Below are positions 31,866 through 43,320 of a stretch of DNA of 64,000 nt, piece after piece; position 1 is the stretch's first letter, and every line of letters begins with the position of its first letter. The DNA comes from Tenodera sinensis (taxonomy: Eukaryota; Arthropoda; Insecta; Mantodea; Mantidae), in NCBI GenBank assembly GCA_030765045.1, contig CM060966.1, positions 59,771,522 through 59,835,521 of the forward strand, written 5' to 3'. The position numbers were made by a program, and so were the translations under genes. The notes under the pieces were generated by a model. The model had not been told where the DNA came from and searched no databases. It was given only the letters and a program-made list of their open reading frames with translations.

Positions 31866-32370
31866 GCAGCCGAACCAATAAACAAAGACCGAACTAACCG
31901 TCAAACGCCCACCCATGGTAAGCGTATAAAATCTGTGAAACCTAACGACTCCGTATCAGCTAGACAAACGCCCAGAGCGCGCACGAGAAACAAGCACGTG
32001 TAACGGTTTGGCGGGATCATTGTAGAGGATACAACTGCCATAATTGGCGGGAAAGGCGTGTTCAAATAACAAGTGACTGAGCGAAGTGCTTCATTAAGGC
32101 TGGATTGATATATAGTGCTTCTTGTTATGTACAGTGAGTTACCGTGTATACCCAGGAGGATTTCCAAGTGAGGTGTTCACACAAGTGTTGTACATAGTGA
32201 TTATTAATGTACAGCGTCATGTTAAACCAGTGTAAATGACCCCCTTCGTTTTCCTCGTGTACATAACATCTTCTTTAGTGAATTAGTGTTTTAGCTTATG
32301 TGCAGTGAAAGTGACACAGTATTTAGTGTTTTAGCGAATATTGCGTGGGGCGCATCAGTGAAAGTGAAAT

Positions 32371-34021
32371 ATGGCATCAGCCGCAGAGAGCGACGCGCAA
32401 GCGCCCATACTTATAGACTCCGCCACCTCAGCCGCGGTGGCGCTAGTACAGCTCTCAACATCTACATTGGCCGACGACCTGAACCAGCAGCAAATGATCC
32501 TGGAGGAAGAGCGTAAGGCGCGAACCGTCGAAAAGCTCAGAAGGGAAGTGGAGGACATACATACTGAAATCACTTACTATACAAATATACTGGCCAACCT
32601 GGACGCGGACTCGACACAGTTCAACAAAGTTACACAGGACCTCGTGTTCTGTTACAAGGACTATGCCATGAAGAAGAGAGAACTTGTCAGACACAGTGAG
32701 GGGTGGAAAACTGCAGCACCGAAGAAAAAACGCACAAGAGACAGCGGCCGGGAAAGCGATTCCGACAGCGAACGTCCCGGCCAGCAATCCACCAACAAGA
32801 GACTACCAAGGCAGTCCACACCGCCTTACCCCCTCACTCTTCGCAACTCCTTCGCACCACTACAAGTAACAGAACGCGGTGAGACGGAGTACCCGGCACT
32901 GCCCACCATCACACAGAACCCTTTCCCACAACTCCATAAACCAAAACCCCCACAGCACCAGAACACACCAACAAAAACCCGCCCCACTCCCCTCCCACAT
33001 ACAGCAATGCCAAGTACATCATCAACAACAACAACGACGACACCCACCACACAAACAGCTGAGAACCAAAACCCACCCAGGATAGTCATCCCAGACGTCC
33101 GCCAGGCTGTCAAGGTCCTCCAGACCCTGAAGAGCTCACTTACCAACGGCTCCTACAAGCTCCAGACTACGAGGGACTACCTAAAACTTTCCTCCAGAGG
33201 AAACAGGACACCACCCCTACCATGCAGCTCCTGACAAACGCTGGTGTGGAGAACTTCAGCTTCATACCCAGAAGCGACCAACCTCTAAGATACGTCATAA
33301 AACACCTACCAGCAGACCTACAGGTTGACTTTATCAAGGAGGACTTGGAGCTGAAGGGCTACACCGGCGTACAAGTCCGACAAATGGTGTCCCGCGGCAG
33401 GCCTCTACCAAACTTCCAAGTAAGCTTATCTAGAACCACGGACAACCAAAAGCTTTTACAGGAAAGAGAGGTGTGCCACATGATGGTCACCGTGGAGGTC
33501 CTTAAAACTTCCCAAAACATCACACAGTGCTATAATTGCCAGCAGTTAGGACATACGTTCATAATGTGCAACATGAAAGGCCAAACAGGACGTCATACCC
33601 CACTGTGCCAACTGTGGGGAGGCGCATCCTGCCAGCTAGAAGGGGTGTGAGACCTTTAAGATGGAACGTCACCGCCGCCAACTGGCAGGCCGCAGCCAGG
33701 AACTCTCCTGGTACTCAACCAGGGCCACTCCCCATCCTCTACCCGGCCCTGGTCAAAAACGGCACCTCCTTTGCTGGAGTCGCCGGAGGGCAAAATGCAC
33801 CTGTGCAACCGCAAAATGGTCCCCCTCCACAACCCCAGCCCTCACAGGCGCCCACCAGCGACCTAGGAGGTTTAAAAGAGATTTTCAGCCTGTTCAAGGA
33901 ATTAAACCTCCCGGTGCTACTAACAAAGTTGCGGCCCATAATCGCAAGATTAAAAAGCTGCAACAGTACCATGGAGAAGCTGGAAGCCATCATATGTTTA
34001 ATAACCACTCTCTTCGAGTAA
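32371..34021 (+). pseudogene. Element F ORF1, gag-like protein, two frame changes
   Basis: The N-terminal half (32371-33190) has a predicted helical segment rich in Glu/Lys/Arg (LEEERKARTVEKLRREVEDI, possible coiled coil), then a Thr/Pro/Gln-rich linker. A frame change near 33190-33225 leads to a PRE_C2HC region (PLRYVIKHLPADLQVDFIKE) and the knuckle CYNCQQLGHTFIMC at 33528. A second knuckle (CANCGEAH...KGC) is readable only in another frame, with a TAG at 33637-33639. The C-terminal part (to 34021) has LKEIFSLFKELNLPVLL. The stop TAA is immediately followed by the ORF2 ATG. Confidence 0.8.
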
Positions 34022-36680
34022 ATGGCAACTTCAAGGGGAGGCATAACTTTAACTCGCGCAATCCTGTGGAATGCAGATGGCATCCACAGGAAGCAACACG
34101 AACTTGAAAATTACCTGCGGCGTAACAAAATTGATATCGCATTCATTTGCGAAACAAAATTACAACGAGAGCACACTGTCAAGCTCCAAGGGTACCAAAT
34201 CTTTCGAAACGACAGAATTGGCAGACAAGGGGGAGGGATTACTATTTTTCTCAGAAACACAATTGCTCATGCTTCTGTTACGCTACCTGCAATGGCAGCA
34301 TTAGAGTGCACAGCACTTAAAACACGTGTAAATAATCAAACGGTGATGCTGGTAGCACTTTATCGGCCCCCTAACTCCCCAGATTTCATACCTGACCTCG
34401 AACAAATCCTCGCTTTAGAGGAGCACGTTATAATTGCAGGAGATTTCAATGCCCGGCACCCCTGGTGGTTTTATCGCCTCCTGGTTGAACTTATAACGGA
34501 TAATGACGACAGAGGCACATCTTCCCCCAGATCCTACATTTTGGCACAGATCAGGGCACTTTGACCCCGAAATTTTGGACTTCGTATTAACAAAAAATGC
34601 GACACCTTTAATTAACTTTACAGTGTACCACAGCCTGGACTCCGACCATCTTCCTGTGCATTTCGACATACAGGGTTGTATTTCAGTCAGTGCCTCTGGC
34701 CCTCGAAGGAGGGCTGAGATCGACTGGAATAAGTTCACCATCGAAATGCACGGGATGGCGCAACCTAGACTGTCATACTATAGCGAGGCAGACATAGATG
34801 TCGCCATTGAAAACTTTACTGCCTCGCTACACACAGCCAAGAGAAGCGCTACCACATACACCACAAGACCACCCGGATTTTGCACGTACCCCGAGGTAGA
34901 GCAGCTCATTGCGCGGAGACGACGCTTGACAAGACCATCGCGGTACACCCGTCAGCCTGAATATAAAGTGCCAGCAAAATGGCTACGCAACATCATTCGG
35001 CATCAAATTAGACTTAATAAAATTGAACAGTGGGAAAACAAAAAGCTAAGTACCACCCATTCGGACTCTTCTTTGTGGAAATTATTAAAGGCATTTAAGG
35101 TCTCCACGAGCGTCAACTCCGCAACTGAGGCGCTGCACACTCATGGCGGCCTGCACCTCTCCGAGGAGGAGAAAGCCGAGGTCTTCGCTGACTGTCTCGA
35201 AGACACATTCAGCGAAAACCCAGTTACCAACCGTGACTTAGAACGGGACTTACAGACATGGGTACAAACCTGGCCGGCGCAGAAGCAATAGCCACAGCTA
35301 TCCCTAATAACACCGCAGGAAGTTTATAAGCTCATTAGGAAATTGCCTAATGCGAAAGCTGCCGGCCCAGACAAAGTGACTAATGAGGAACTTAAGCATC
35401 TCCCGAGAAAAGCTCTGGTGCAACTGACCAAAATATCTAACGCCTGTTTGCAGCAAGGCTATTTCCCCTCTTCTTGGAAACGAGCCAAGGTGATCATGCT
35501 TCCAAAGCAAGGGAAAAGCACCAGACAACCGCAAAATTACAGCCCCATTAGTCTCCTGCCTACTATAGGTAAATTGCTCGAAAAACGTATACTTTCTCGA
35601 CTCCAAAAACATGTTTCGGAATCTCATGAACTCTCAAATTCACAGTTTGGCTTTCGAAAAGGACATTCTACTGACTTACAGCTTCTCAGAATAACAGATG
35701 ACATAACAGAACAATTTAACAACGGGGCTTCAACGTTGGCGCTATTTCTGGACGTAGAAGCCACATTTGACCGGTGCTGGCACAATGGTCTTATCTATAA
35801 ACTGCACCAAAGTTTCCAGGCACTTCAAAATTATCTACACTTGCTCCACAATTTTTTAGAAAAACGGAAGTTCTACTTCAAAGTGGGCCGCTCCTCCTCT
35901 AGGGAGCGAATGATGCGGGCTGGCGTCCCACAAGGGGCAATAATGTCCCCCTTCCTGTACATACTGTTTACAAACGACTTCCCAGTGGACGGCAGATGCA
36001 AGGTCGCCATGTACGCCGACGACACTGCAATATACAACCACCATAGAAATCCACGTTTCGGTCTGGCAGAAATGCAACGCTATGTCAACAACTTCCTCTC
36101 ATGGCAACATGATTGGAAAATCAAAATTAACCCCGACAAATGCCAGCTGATTCATTTTTCTAAGCGGTATCACACTTTGGCAATGGACCTAACGGTCGGT
36201 GGTCAGGTATTGCACTGCCGTCGGCAAGTTAAATACTTAGGGGTTACCTTGGACCGCACAATGTGCTGGTCCACCCACATAAAAGATAGCGCCAACAAAG
36301 GCAGACAGCGGCTAAAGTTATGCGCCCCCATCATCCGCAGCAAACAGCTTCAATTGAAGTCCAAACTCATCCATTACAAAGCTTTGATCCTGTCAGTGGT
36401 TCTATGTGCGTGTGTGGCATGTGCAAACGCCTCAAAAACCGCCCTGAAACAGATCCAAACCCTCCAAAACCTCTCTCTCCGAAAAATCCTCTCTGCTCCT
36501 CTCTTAACCACCAACCAAACCCTACACCTCGAAACCCAGATCCCCTGCATCCCTGAGGCAATAACCAAAAGAGCCTCCGCGGCACAGGCGCGCATCAGAA
36601 ACCACGACAATGACGTCATTGCCAATATCGGCAAAGGTGAGCCGAAGCATCGAAAACATGCACGAATCAAAAGGTTTTAG
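34022..36680 (+). pseudogene. Element F ORF2, endonuclease-reverse transcriptase, broken
   Basis: Endonuclease part: LWNADGIHRK, CETKLQRE, AGDFNARHPWW, then a frame change near 34470-34510, then SLDSDHLPVHFD. An in-frame TAG at 35289-35291 precedes the RT domain (AAGPDKVTNEE, FGFRKGHST, DVEATFDRCWH, GVPQGAIMSP and YADD at 36012-36023). The usual DVEKAF Lys is Thr here. The C-terminus ends at HARIKRF. No RNase H is seen. An intact version would be about 880 aa. Confidence 0.85.
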
Positions 36681-37111
36681 ACGTCGCTTGGCTCACCGAC
36701 TGATGTGCGTCCATGCAAACACGGGCCCCAGGCCGCACACAAGCTACCTCAGAGGCCTGCACCCCAGGGAACCAGTCAGGAGCTGCAACCTGCCCGCCCA
36801 GGAAAACCACGGAAATAAATATAAAGCCAGTGTAAATACCGTCTGTAAATAGTGTTTTAATGTGCGTGTGTGTGTGTGCGTGAGGACATATCTCACGATA
36901 TGCCAGAGTGAATGCGGGAGTGCATGTGTGTAAATAAAGTGTATATATGTATATAAAGAAAAAAAAACTAGAAACAAAAACCAAAGACAATACAACAGGG
37001 AACTGTTCTCGGTGGCCCAAGGACGGCCACTGTATGGGTTTCCTGGAAAACTTGTTGTATATAAAATGTAAAAATAAAAAATTGTAAATTAATGTAAATG
37101 TAAGTCTGTTA

Positions 37112-37131
37112 GCTGGGCCTGCTGTACCAGC
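37112..37131 (+). promoter_or_regulatory. 3' UTR hairpin of element F
   Basis: GCTGG (37112-37116) pairs with CCAGC (37127-37131) around a 10-nt loop, 46 nt from the 3' end. It is similar in position, not in sequence, to the structures of A, C, D and E. Confidence 0.35.
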
Positions 37132-37454
37132 ACCAGACAAAATTTAAATAAACAAAATCTGAAATCTGAATCTGAATCTCCGTATCATTCACCCATTGGT
37201 GTTCGAAGAACACACATGTTTGTGGACACTGGTGGAAAGACGGTATCCAAGCTAACTCCCCGGAGCAGGAGATCCCGTGCCGACCTGGTGGAGTGGTTTA
37301 GTGGACGTCGGTGTGCTGCACATGTGCTTCATTCGACGGTCTAATATATCTATATTAGACAAGTTAACTGGTGAAGTTCTAAAAGGGACTTGGAGAGCAA
37401 GCTTTAGAACTCACCCAATGCCAGCTTTCCCGGAGCGGTATAAAGAGCTACCTT

Positions 37455-37460
37455 CAGGTA
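37455..37460 (+). promoter_or_regulatory. Splice-donor-like motif in 5' UTR of G
   Basis: CAGGTAACC lies 136 nt before the ORF1 start. Confidence 0.35.
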
Positions 37461-37593
37461 ACCCCTTTCTTACTACTCTCTTAGTTTATTCTTTTTTCCT
37501 TGACTGACTAACAGACCGACTACTAACTTGACAGCGAGCTCACAAGATCAAAGCCAAAGGTCGACGGCTTCTTGCCTGAAACCTCGAGCCGAA

Positions 37594-39215
37594 ATGGCTC
37601 CCAAAGGCGCCGCCTTAGAGGAGGTCCGGTCCTCTGTGAGCAGCCGGAGGGCAACCGCGCTGACTGTCGATGATGGACAACTTCCATCTACTTCATCATC
37701 AACAAGATGATTATCTCCTGGAGCAGCGGAGCCTATTAGGAAGCGCTCCAAGAAAGATACTCAAAAGCGTAAGAGCTCTACTCCACGCCACTTACCCATG
37801 GCAGAACTGGTAAGCCTGGATTCAAATGAAAATCTACCCGACTCTGACTCCGAGTCTGACATGGAGCTGGGGGAGTTTACGGTTGTGGAAAACCGTAAAC
37901 GGGGAAGAAAGACGCCCTCGCCAAACACTCTGACGCAACAAGCTCAGAATGTTGAATCACCCCAAGCCAAAAAGCGGCCAAGAATTTCGCCAATCATAGC
38001 GGATGTATTGCCGAACCACGTCCGGGTCATGCGCATATTGGCTAAACACCTCAAGGAAACCTTTGAGGCAAAACGCAAGCCTAAGTGCGTACATATTCTG
38101 ACCCACAGCTTGGCTGATTTTGAAAAACGTTCTACTCGTATTCACCACAATGCCCTCACATTGAGCGTCGAGTCATCAGAGGCTTAGACTCAGAATGTAC
38201 CCCTGATGAGATTAAAACGGCACTTTACGAAGAGCATGGCATAACTGTAAACTCGGTGGCACAGCTTAAGAGAACTGTAAACACCGAGGGGAAAATTAAC
38301 AAAGTTCCTATGCCACTTTTCTAGGTAGTACTGGACAAAGTGCATAAACAATAAACGCAGCCTGTTGATACCGTGAGAAAACTAATTTTCACTGTCGTAA
38401 GAGTGGAATGATACTTCGGCAGAGAGGGACCAGTGCAGTGCTATAGATGCATGGGTTACAACCACTCCAGCATGATGTGTGAGTGCAAGCTTACATGTTT
38501 GCGGTGTGCTGGGAACCACTTGCTAGAGAACTGCCCAAAACCTAGGGACGAGTGCAAGTGTGCCAACTGCGACGGTACACACGTTAGTGTGTACTAAGGA
38601 TGTTCTATAAGAAAAAAGATCATCGAGAGTCGCCGCAAGAGCCGTCCCGAAGATCAAGAGGTTCGCCCAGGGGTGTCCTTTGCCACTGCATTAAATAAGG
38701 CAGAGTCCACTCTGCGTCGAGTGGAAAAAGAGCCTGCTACACCAGACAATGCTTCCCCAACGTCAAATGCTGTGCCACCACCTCCAGATCCTATGGAAAA
38801 GGTAACAGTGCCTAAACCCCCTGCACCAAAACCACGCAGGAAGAGGAGGAACAGAAAACCTAGGCCGAGCAAATCTTCTGCTCCCAGTGTAGTTACGGAG
38901 CCACAAGCTCCTGAAATAACTACAGATGCACCTGTAGAGGCAGAGCCTATTTCCCGGGATAGGAATATACCCTCCACCCCTATTGCACCACTGCCTAACA
39001 CGGCGACAACCTCCTCCACATTTGCGACCATTTCGCAAAGAGACCTGGAGGAATTTAACTCACTATCCTCGTGGTTTGGGGATTTAATAAACAAGGCGCT
39101 TCCTGCACTTCGAACTTGTAAGATGCAGTTGGACAACCCCAACTTGACCCCCATGCAGAGGCATTCCATCTTGCTTCAGACATTGGAGCAGCTCTACCCC
39201 AACTCTGCTCATTAA
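37594..39215 (+). pseudogene. Element G ORF1, gag-like protein, degenerate
   Basis: The start MAPKGAALEEVRSS matches D, and a TGA at 37708-37710 follows. The frame then reads on (RKRSKKDTQKRKSSTPRH...) through RISPIIADVLPNHVRVM to about 38125. There a small loss or shift destroys the PRE_C2HC part. Knuckle remnants with several stops lie at 38430-38600. The last 180 codons (38673-39215) are open: ALNKAESTLRRVEKE, the Pro/Arg linker, LSSWFGDLINKALPALRTC and the end LEQLYPNSAH. The stop overlaps the ORF2 start as TAATG. Confidence 0.85.
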
Positions 39216-39636
39216 TGGCCGGAAGACATGTCCGGATACCTTTCAGAGCTGCGATTTGGAACGCCATCGGACTTCGGAGTCACTACCCAAACCTCACCGA
39301 GTTTGTACAGTATTTCGGAATCGACATTCTGATGGTCTATGAAACTCATTTGGATGCTGCCACCAACTTCTCCCTCCCTAATTACGTCACCCATCGGTCT
39401 GATAGGTTTGGCCGACAAGGAGGAGGTACAGCCATCTTCATTTAAAACCATATCACACATAAGCCTTTCCCTCTTCCACCACTTCAGCATGTAGAAGCCT
39501 GTGCTATTAGGCTATCTTTAGGTAGTCTAGATACATTGCTGATTGTGGCATATGACCCCCCTGATCATCGCTTCTATGAAGCAGATTACACGGCTTTATT
39601 AAACCTCCACCCTGTGGTCTGCATTGCAGGTGACCT
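39215..39636 (+). pseudogene. Element G ORF2, endonuclease fragment
   Basis: MAGRHVRIPFRAAIWNA starts at 39215. ETHLDAATNFSLPNYV is followed by a stop (TAA near 39443) where D has Lys, then HKPFPLPPLQHVEACAIRL and VVCIAGDL. Homology ends at GACCTAA, just before the AKHANW segment. Confidence 0.85.
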
Positions 39637-39657
39637 AATGCCAGCCTTTGACCCCGT

Positions 39658-39706
39658 CACCCCTTCGCTTTGGTTGCACGACTATGCCAATTGGCGTGTT
39701 TTGCAT
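39658..39706 (-). mobile_element. Inverted 49-bp piece of the G endonuclease gene
   Basis: The reverse complement of this stretch begins ATGCAAAACACGCCAATTGG and continues with the sequence that in D directly follows GACCTAA (coding NAKHANWQSR and ATNAKG). The segment is therefore present but flipped, about 20 bp after the break in G. Confidence 0.8.
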
Positions 39707-41309
39707 ATATATCATATATATCATTGAATAGAAGTCGTGTAAAAACAGCAATTCGTATATTTTCCCCCTGTTTAAATTCCATTTATTTCATAGTTATTCA
39801 GTTATTCAGGATGTTCACCCAAATCCTTACATTATTTTAGGCAACCCTCAAACATCGATATCGGCTCTCATACAACATTAAGAAAGGGATAGGTTAGTGA
39901 TAACGCTTCAGAACACAGAAATAATTATTGTTAACATGCATAAGCAAGCAATAACTCTTATCATTACCACAAGGGGGAAAATAATTGAACTACCCTAACT
40001 ATGAAAAGGTACATGCAAATTGAAGTAACAACTCTGCCTCCCAAGATCGGGGAATGTCCAACAAAGTGACTTTCCTCCGTAGTGTTTTCGTTAGGCTCAT
40101 TTCTACTTTGTATACAACCCCCCTAGCTCACACCTGGATGGAAGTAGGTATGCCACTTACGTCCGTCAACCCTCTAGGGGAGACGTCGGAATAACCGCTG
40201 TGGGGGCGACAGTGTTTAGCCACTGTCTAGCTGTTGTCCAGACTAGTGCCGAAGAACATTGAGGTATCTCATAGCATATTCAATCTTCCATGAATATTAA
40301 AAGCTGCTATTGCGCCGAATCCAACTCAATCCGAGCAACTCCTTCTGGGAGGGCCTCAATATTAGGACCGTTTCTTTGCTAACGTCTGAAGTACCAGGAG
40401 TGCTTCGAGTCTGCAGCGCTTGCAACACAACAGTTTAGGAAGTCGAAACCCTCCCCTTACGGTATGAAAACGTAGAATTAAAATGCATGGCATTTTGCCT
40501 ATATAATGCGCAACGGTTTATGTTGATAAACAAACATCTCTGCCATACAAGCAACCACTTAAAACCACTTACCTGGTTCTAGCATTCTACTTAACATTTG
40601 TCTTGGTCCCTCCCCTTTTCCCTTGCTTTTGAGCCGGAATCCGACTTGTTTTCATAGATTAATGTTTGCATGTCTGCATTTTTACATTAAACCAATGCAT
40701 GAGGGACTCTTCAGGGACTGCTGTGGACCATCATTGCTAAGCATCCCTTACAGCCACCTGGATGAAATCTTTACATACTCCTCCTACTTTGCAGTTCACC
40801 TAGGTCTGACTTTTGTGGAGAGACTAATTCGTCTGTGAGGGTCTTGAGATCAAATCATGCACCAAGGCTGGTGATAAGGTCTTTCTGTGAATATCAAGTA
40901 AGCAAAGAGAAACACTATTGGAATTCAAAAGCATTGACACGCTTTTAAGCGCTGATTGTACCTATGTACCATTTCCCCAAACCATTCATTCCTAAGCTGG
41001 ATAAGGATGATATAGCATTTGTTCATAGACCAAGTCGTGCGAGCGCAGATTCGAACATTTTAAAAGTTCAACATTTCAAAAGTTTCCGTTTGTTGTAAAT
41101 CAATCCTGTCGAGAAAAACCAAGCATAACATTCTGTGCAAAATCTAAACATTTCTCTACTAGTTTAATGAACCTTCTTTTTAATTTCATTTCTCTTGAAT
41201 ATTTTTCTTTACGTTTGGTCTTAACGCGTTTATTTGTACTTCGCAGTACACTAAATATTTCATTGCAAAAAGGTACTGTCTGGTGCAATGAGATAACTCT
41301 GATGTGATG

Positions 41310-41800
41310 CACTTACATGACTTTCTCTACTCTTGTACTAACCATTCCCACAAACTCTTATCCCTATATCTTCTTCCTGTTAGTTGAGAAACATTTGCAG
41401 AAATTATCTTATCTCCTTATTTCATTGTAGGTGGAAGGAGAATATGGGATTGCAGTAGGCTTTAAGTGATAGTCAAATGTTTTAAAGATTTCAAATTTCG
41501 ATCTCTTTGCACGGTTAATATATAAAGAAATTGATTGACGATGTTCCATAAGTTCTCCAAAACTCACACAAATAACAGGGCATATCTCCGAAATGGCTCG
41601 CTCTACAAAAAATATCTTATTCAGACATAAATTGTGTATTTTAGCAAGATCTACATTTGTGTATAGTAAGATTTTATCTATCTCTTACGGTTTATCAGTT
41701 ATGCAAAAGTCGTCCAGAGTAAATACGACTACAGGAGCTATAGCCAGAAAATTCAAGATATACATTTCATTTGTCATAAAAATATTTCAAACATATGGCA
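41310..41800. repeat. Dispersed repeat, copy 1
   Basis: Shared landmarks with copy 2: CATGACTTTC.CTAC, a GAGA.AAACATTTG.AGAAATT segment, ATCTATCTCTTAC.G.TTA.CAG.TATGC and GAAAATTCAAGATATACA. The order and spacing are the same, with moderate identity. Confidence 0.6.
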
Positions 41801-41984
41801 TTCTGATCAAAATCGTTAGAGTTATTTTCAAGAACATCAAAATTTTCCATGTAAAGGGTAGTTTAGGGTGGAGGAATTTTCTTCGAAATCTTCGAGTCGC
41901 ATTCTTGAAAGATATTAAATTTAAATACGAAATTTGGCTTTTAACGAACTGCTCGTTTTTGAGATATGCTGTCCACAGATTGAC

Positions 41985-42045
41985 AGACAGATAGACACAC
42001 TGACAGACAAACACACTGACAGACAGACACACCAACAGATACACA
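41985..42045. repeat. GACA/CACA-rich microsatellite
   Basis: Imperfect GACAGACA, GACACACT and AACACACT units are followed by a T10 run near 42071. Confidence 0.8.
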
Positions 42046-42429
42046 AACACGGACTTTTTTCTATAAATGCGTTTTTTTTTTGGATTCAGGGGGCCTCAAA
42101 ACATATATTTCCGGTGAAATCTCCACATCGAAATTTTGGGTGGAATACAATACTTTACTACACGTAGTAGAGAAAGTAAAAATTGCATTAATAGTGCTAA
42201 GATGCTTTGTTTCTATATTACTTTATTTACTTTAGATCGTATGAACATCTGTGAGCGTTCACGTAAAACACATACAGTATTACACGGTCTTTCGATAATA
42301 ATATCGGAAATAATGAATGGACAGTAGTGTTTTAAGAACAAGCAAGTATTAATATTACATTACAGTAGCAACCCAGAAATGTGGAGTTAGATTCTCGTTT
42401 GGAAAATGAGAATTTTCTTTTGGTTAGAA

Positions 42430-42490
42430 TTGTGTGTGTTTGTGTGTGTCTGTGTCTCTGTGTGCGAGTGTTTGTGTGTGTTTGTGTGCG
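42430..42490. repeat. TG-rich microsatellite
   Basis: Imperfect TGTGTGTTTG units. Confidence 0.85.
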
Positions 42491-42814
42491 TAAATATAAA
42501 GACAATCTGAAGGTTAATACCAACTGTAAAAGAGTGAAAACCATTGCCATAAGTAATTGTTCCAAATGCGAAAGCCGCCAATATGACCTAGGTGTTAAAG
42601 ATGGCATAAATTGGAACAAAAACAAAACATTGGGGTAGTATTAAAACAGTAGTTTAAGATAGACGAATAACTGAACACAGTAAATCGAAGTTAAGTATAG
42701 TATTAAAATCTATACACCTTTAGACCGCAATGTGCATAAAAACAATAACAAATATATGATAACAATGAAAAACTAACATATAATACATTGCAACAAACAA
42801 AACAAACGTCTTAT

Positions 42815-43320
42815 GTGTTAGATTCACATGACTTTCCCTACCCATTCTTCAGGAAACTATTCCTTAACAATCTTATTCTTTCATCTACTTCAAGTTAGTC
42901 GAGATAAACATTTGTAGAAATTGTTTCATTACACATTCTCTTGTAGGTACAATGGGAAAAGCAGGATACACTAGCCTAAGTAACATTCAAATAAAGAGCT
43001 GGTCACTAGTGATAGTTTTGATATTTCATTTTCATGGCCTGGTCATTAGAAGACGAATAACAACTTCCTGTGTGAGAAAAGTATAAGTATTTGAAAATTG
43101 AAACCAATAACAAGTAATACGTCGAAATGATGAATTTAAGAAAATATATAAATTATGTGCTATAACGAGATCTACATTTTCTACGCGAGATTTCGTCTAT
43201 CTCTTACAGCTTACCAGCTATGCAAAAATCAACCAGAAACAAAAGAACTTAGAGGTTCTTCATAGAAAATTCAAGATATACACTTCATTTTCAATCAAAA
43301 TATCTTAAACATATGTTGCA
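42815..43320. repeat. Dispersed repeat, copy 2
   Basis: Diverged direct copy of 41310-41800. Its CACATGACTTTCCCTACCC is the reverse complement of the GTAGAGAAA..CATGTG core of the minisatellite at 11.3-12.5 kb, so the two repeats may be related. Confidence 0.6.

Larger units (their letters stand above)
31959..37177 (+). mobile_element. Element F: full-length Jockey-like LINE of a third family
   Basis: A 10-bp duplication CTCCGTATCA flanks it (31949-31958 and 37178-37187). It has a 412-bp 5' UTR, ORF1 (32371-34021), ORF2 (34022-36680), and a 3' UTR with a GT run near 36866 ending in tandem CTGAAT repeats. Proteins are clearly diverged from the alpha and beta families. Several frameshifts and a stop make it inactive. 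Confidence 0.85.
37186..39706 (+). mobile_element. Element G: decayed beta-family Jockey LINE, 3' part lost
   Basis: From 37228 the leader matches D (CACTGGTGGAAAGACGGTAT and onward), and CATTCACCC at 37186 sits where the CATTCTCAC start of D would be. ORF1 and the first quarter of ORF2 follow. The element stops at about 39636 inside the endonuclease domain, followed by a short inverted piece of the same gene. Many stops make it an old copy. Confidence 0.8.

Noticed and set aside
41593..42167. 133-codon open frame at 41593-41994 as a host gene
   Set aside because: It lies in an AT-rich dispersed repeat that recurs at 42815-43320 without the frame being kept.
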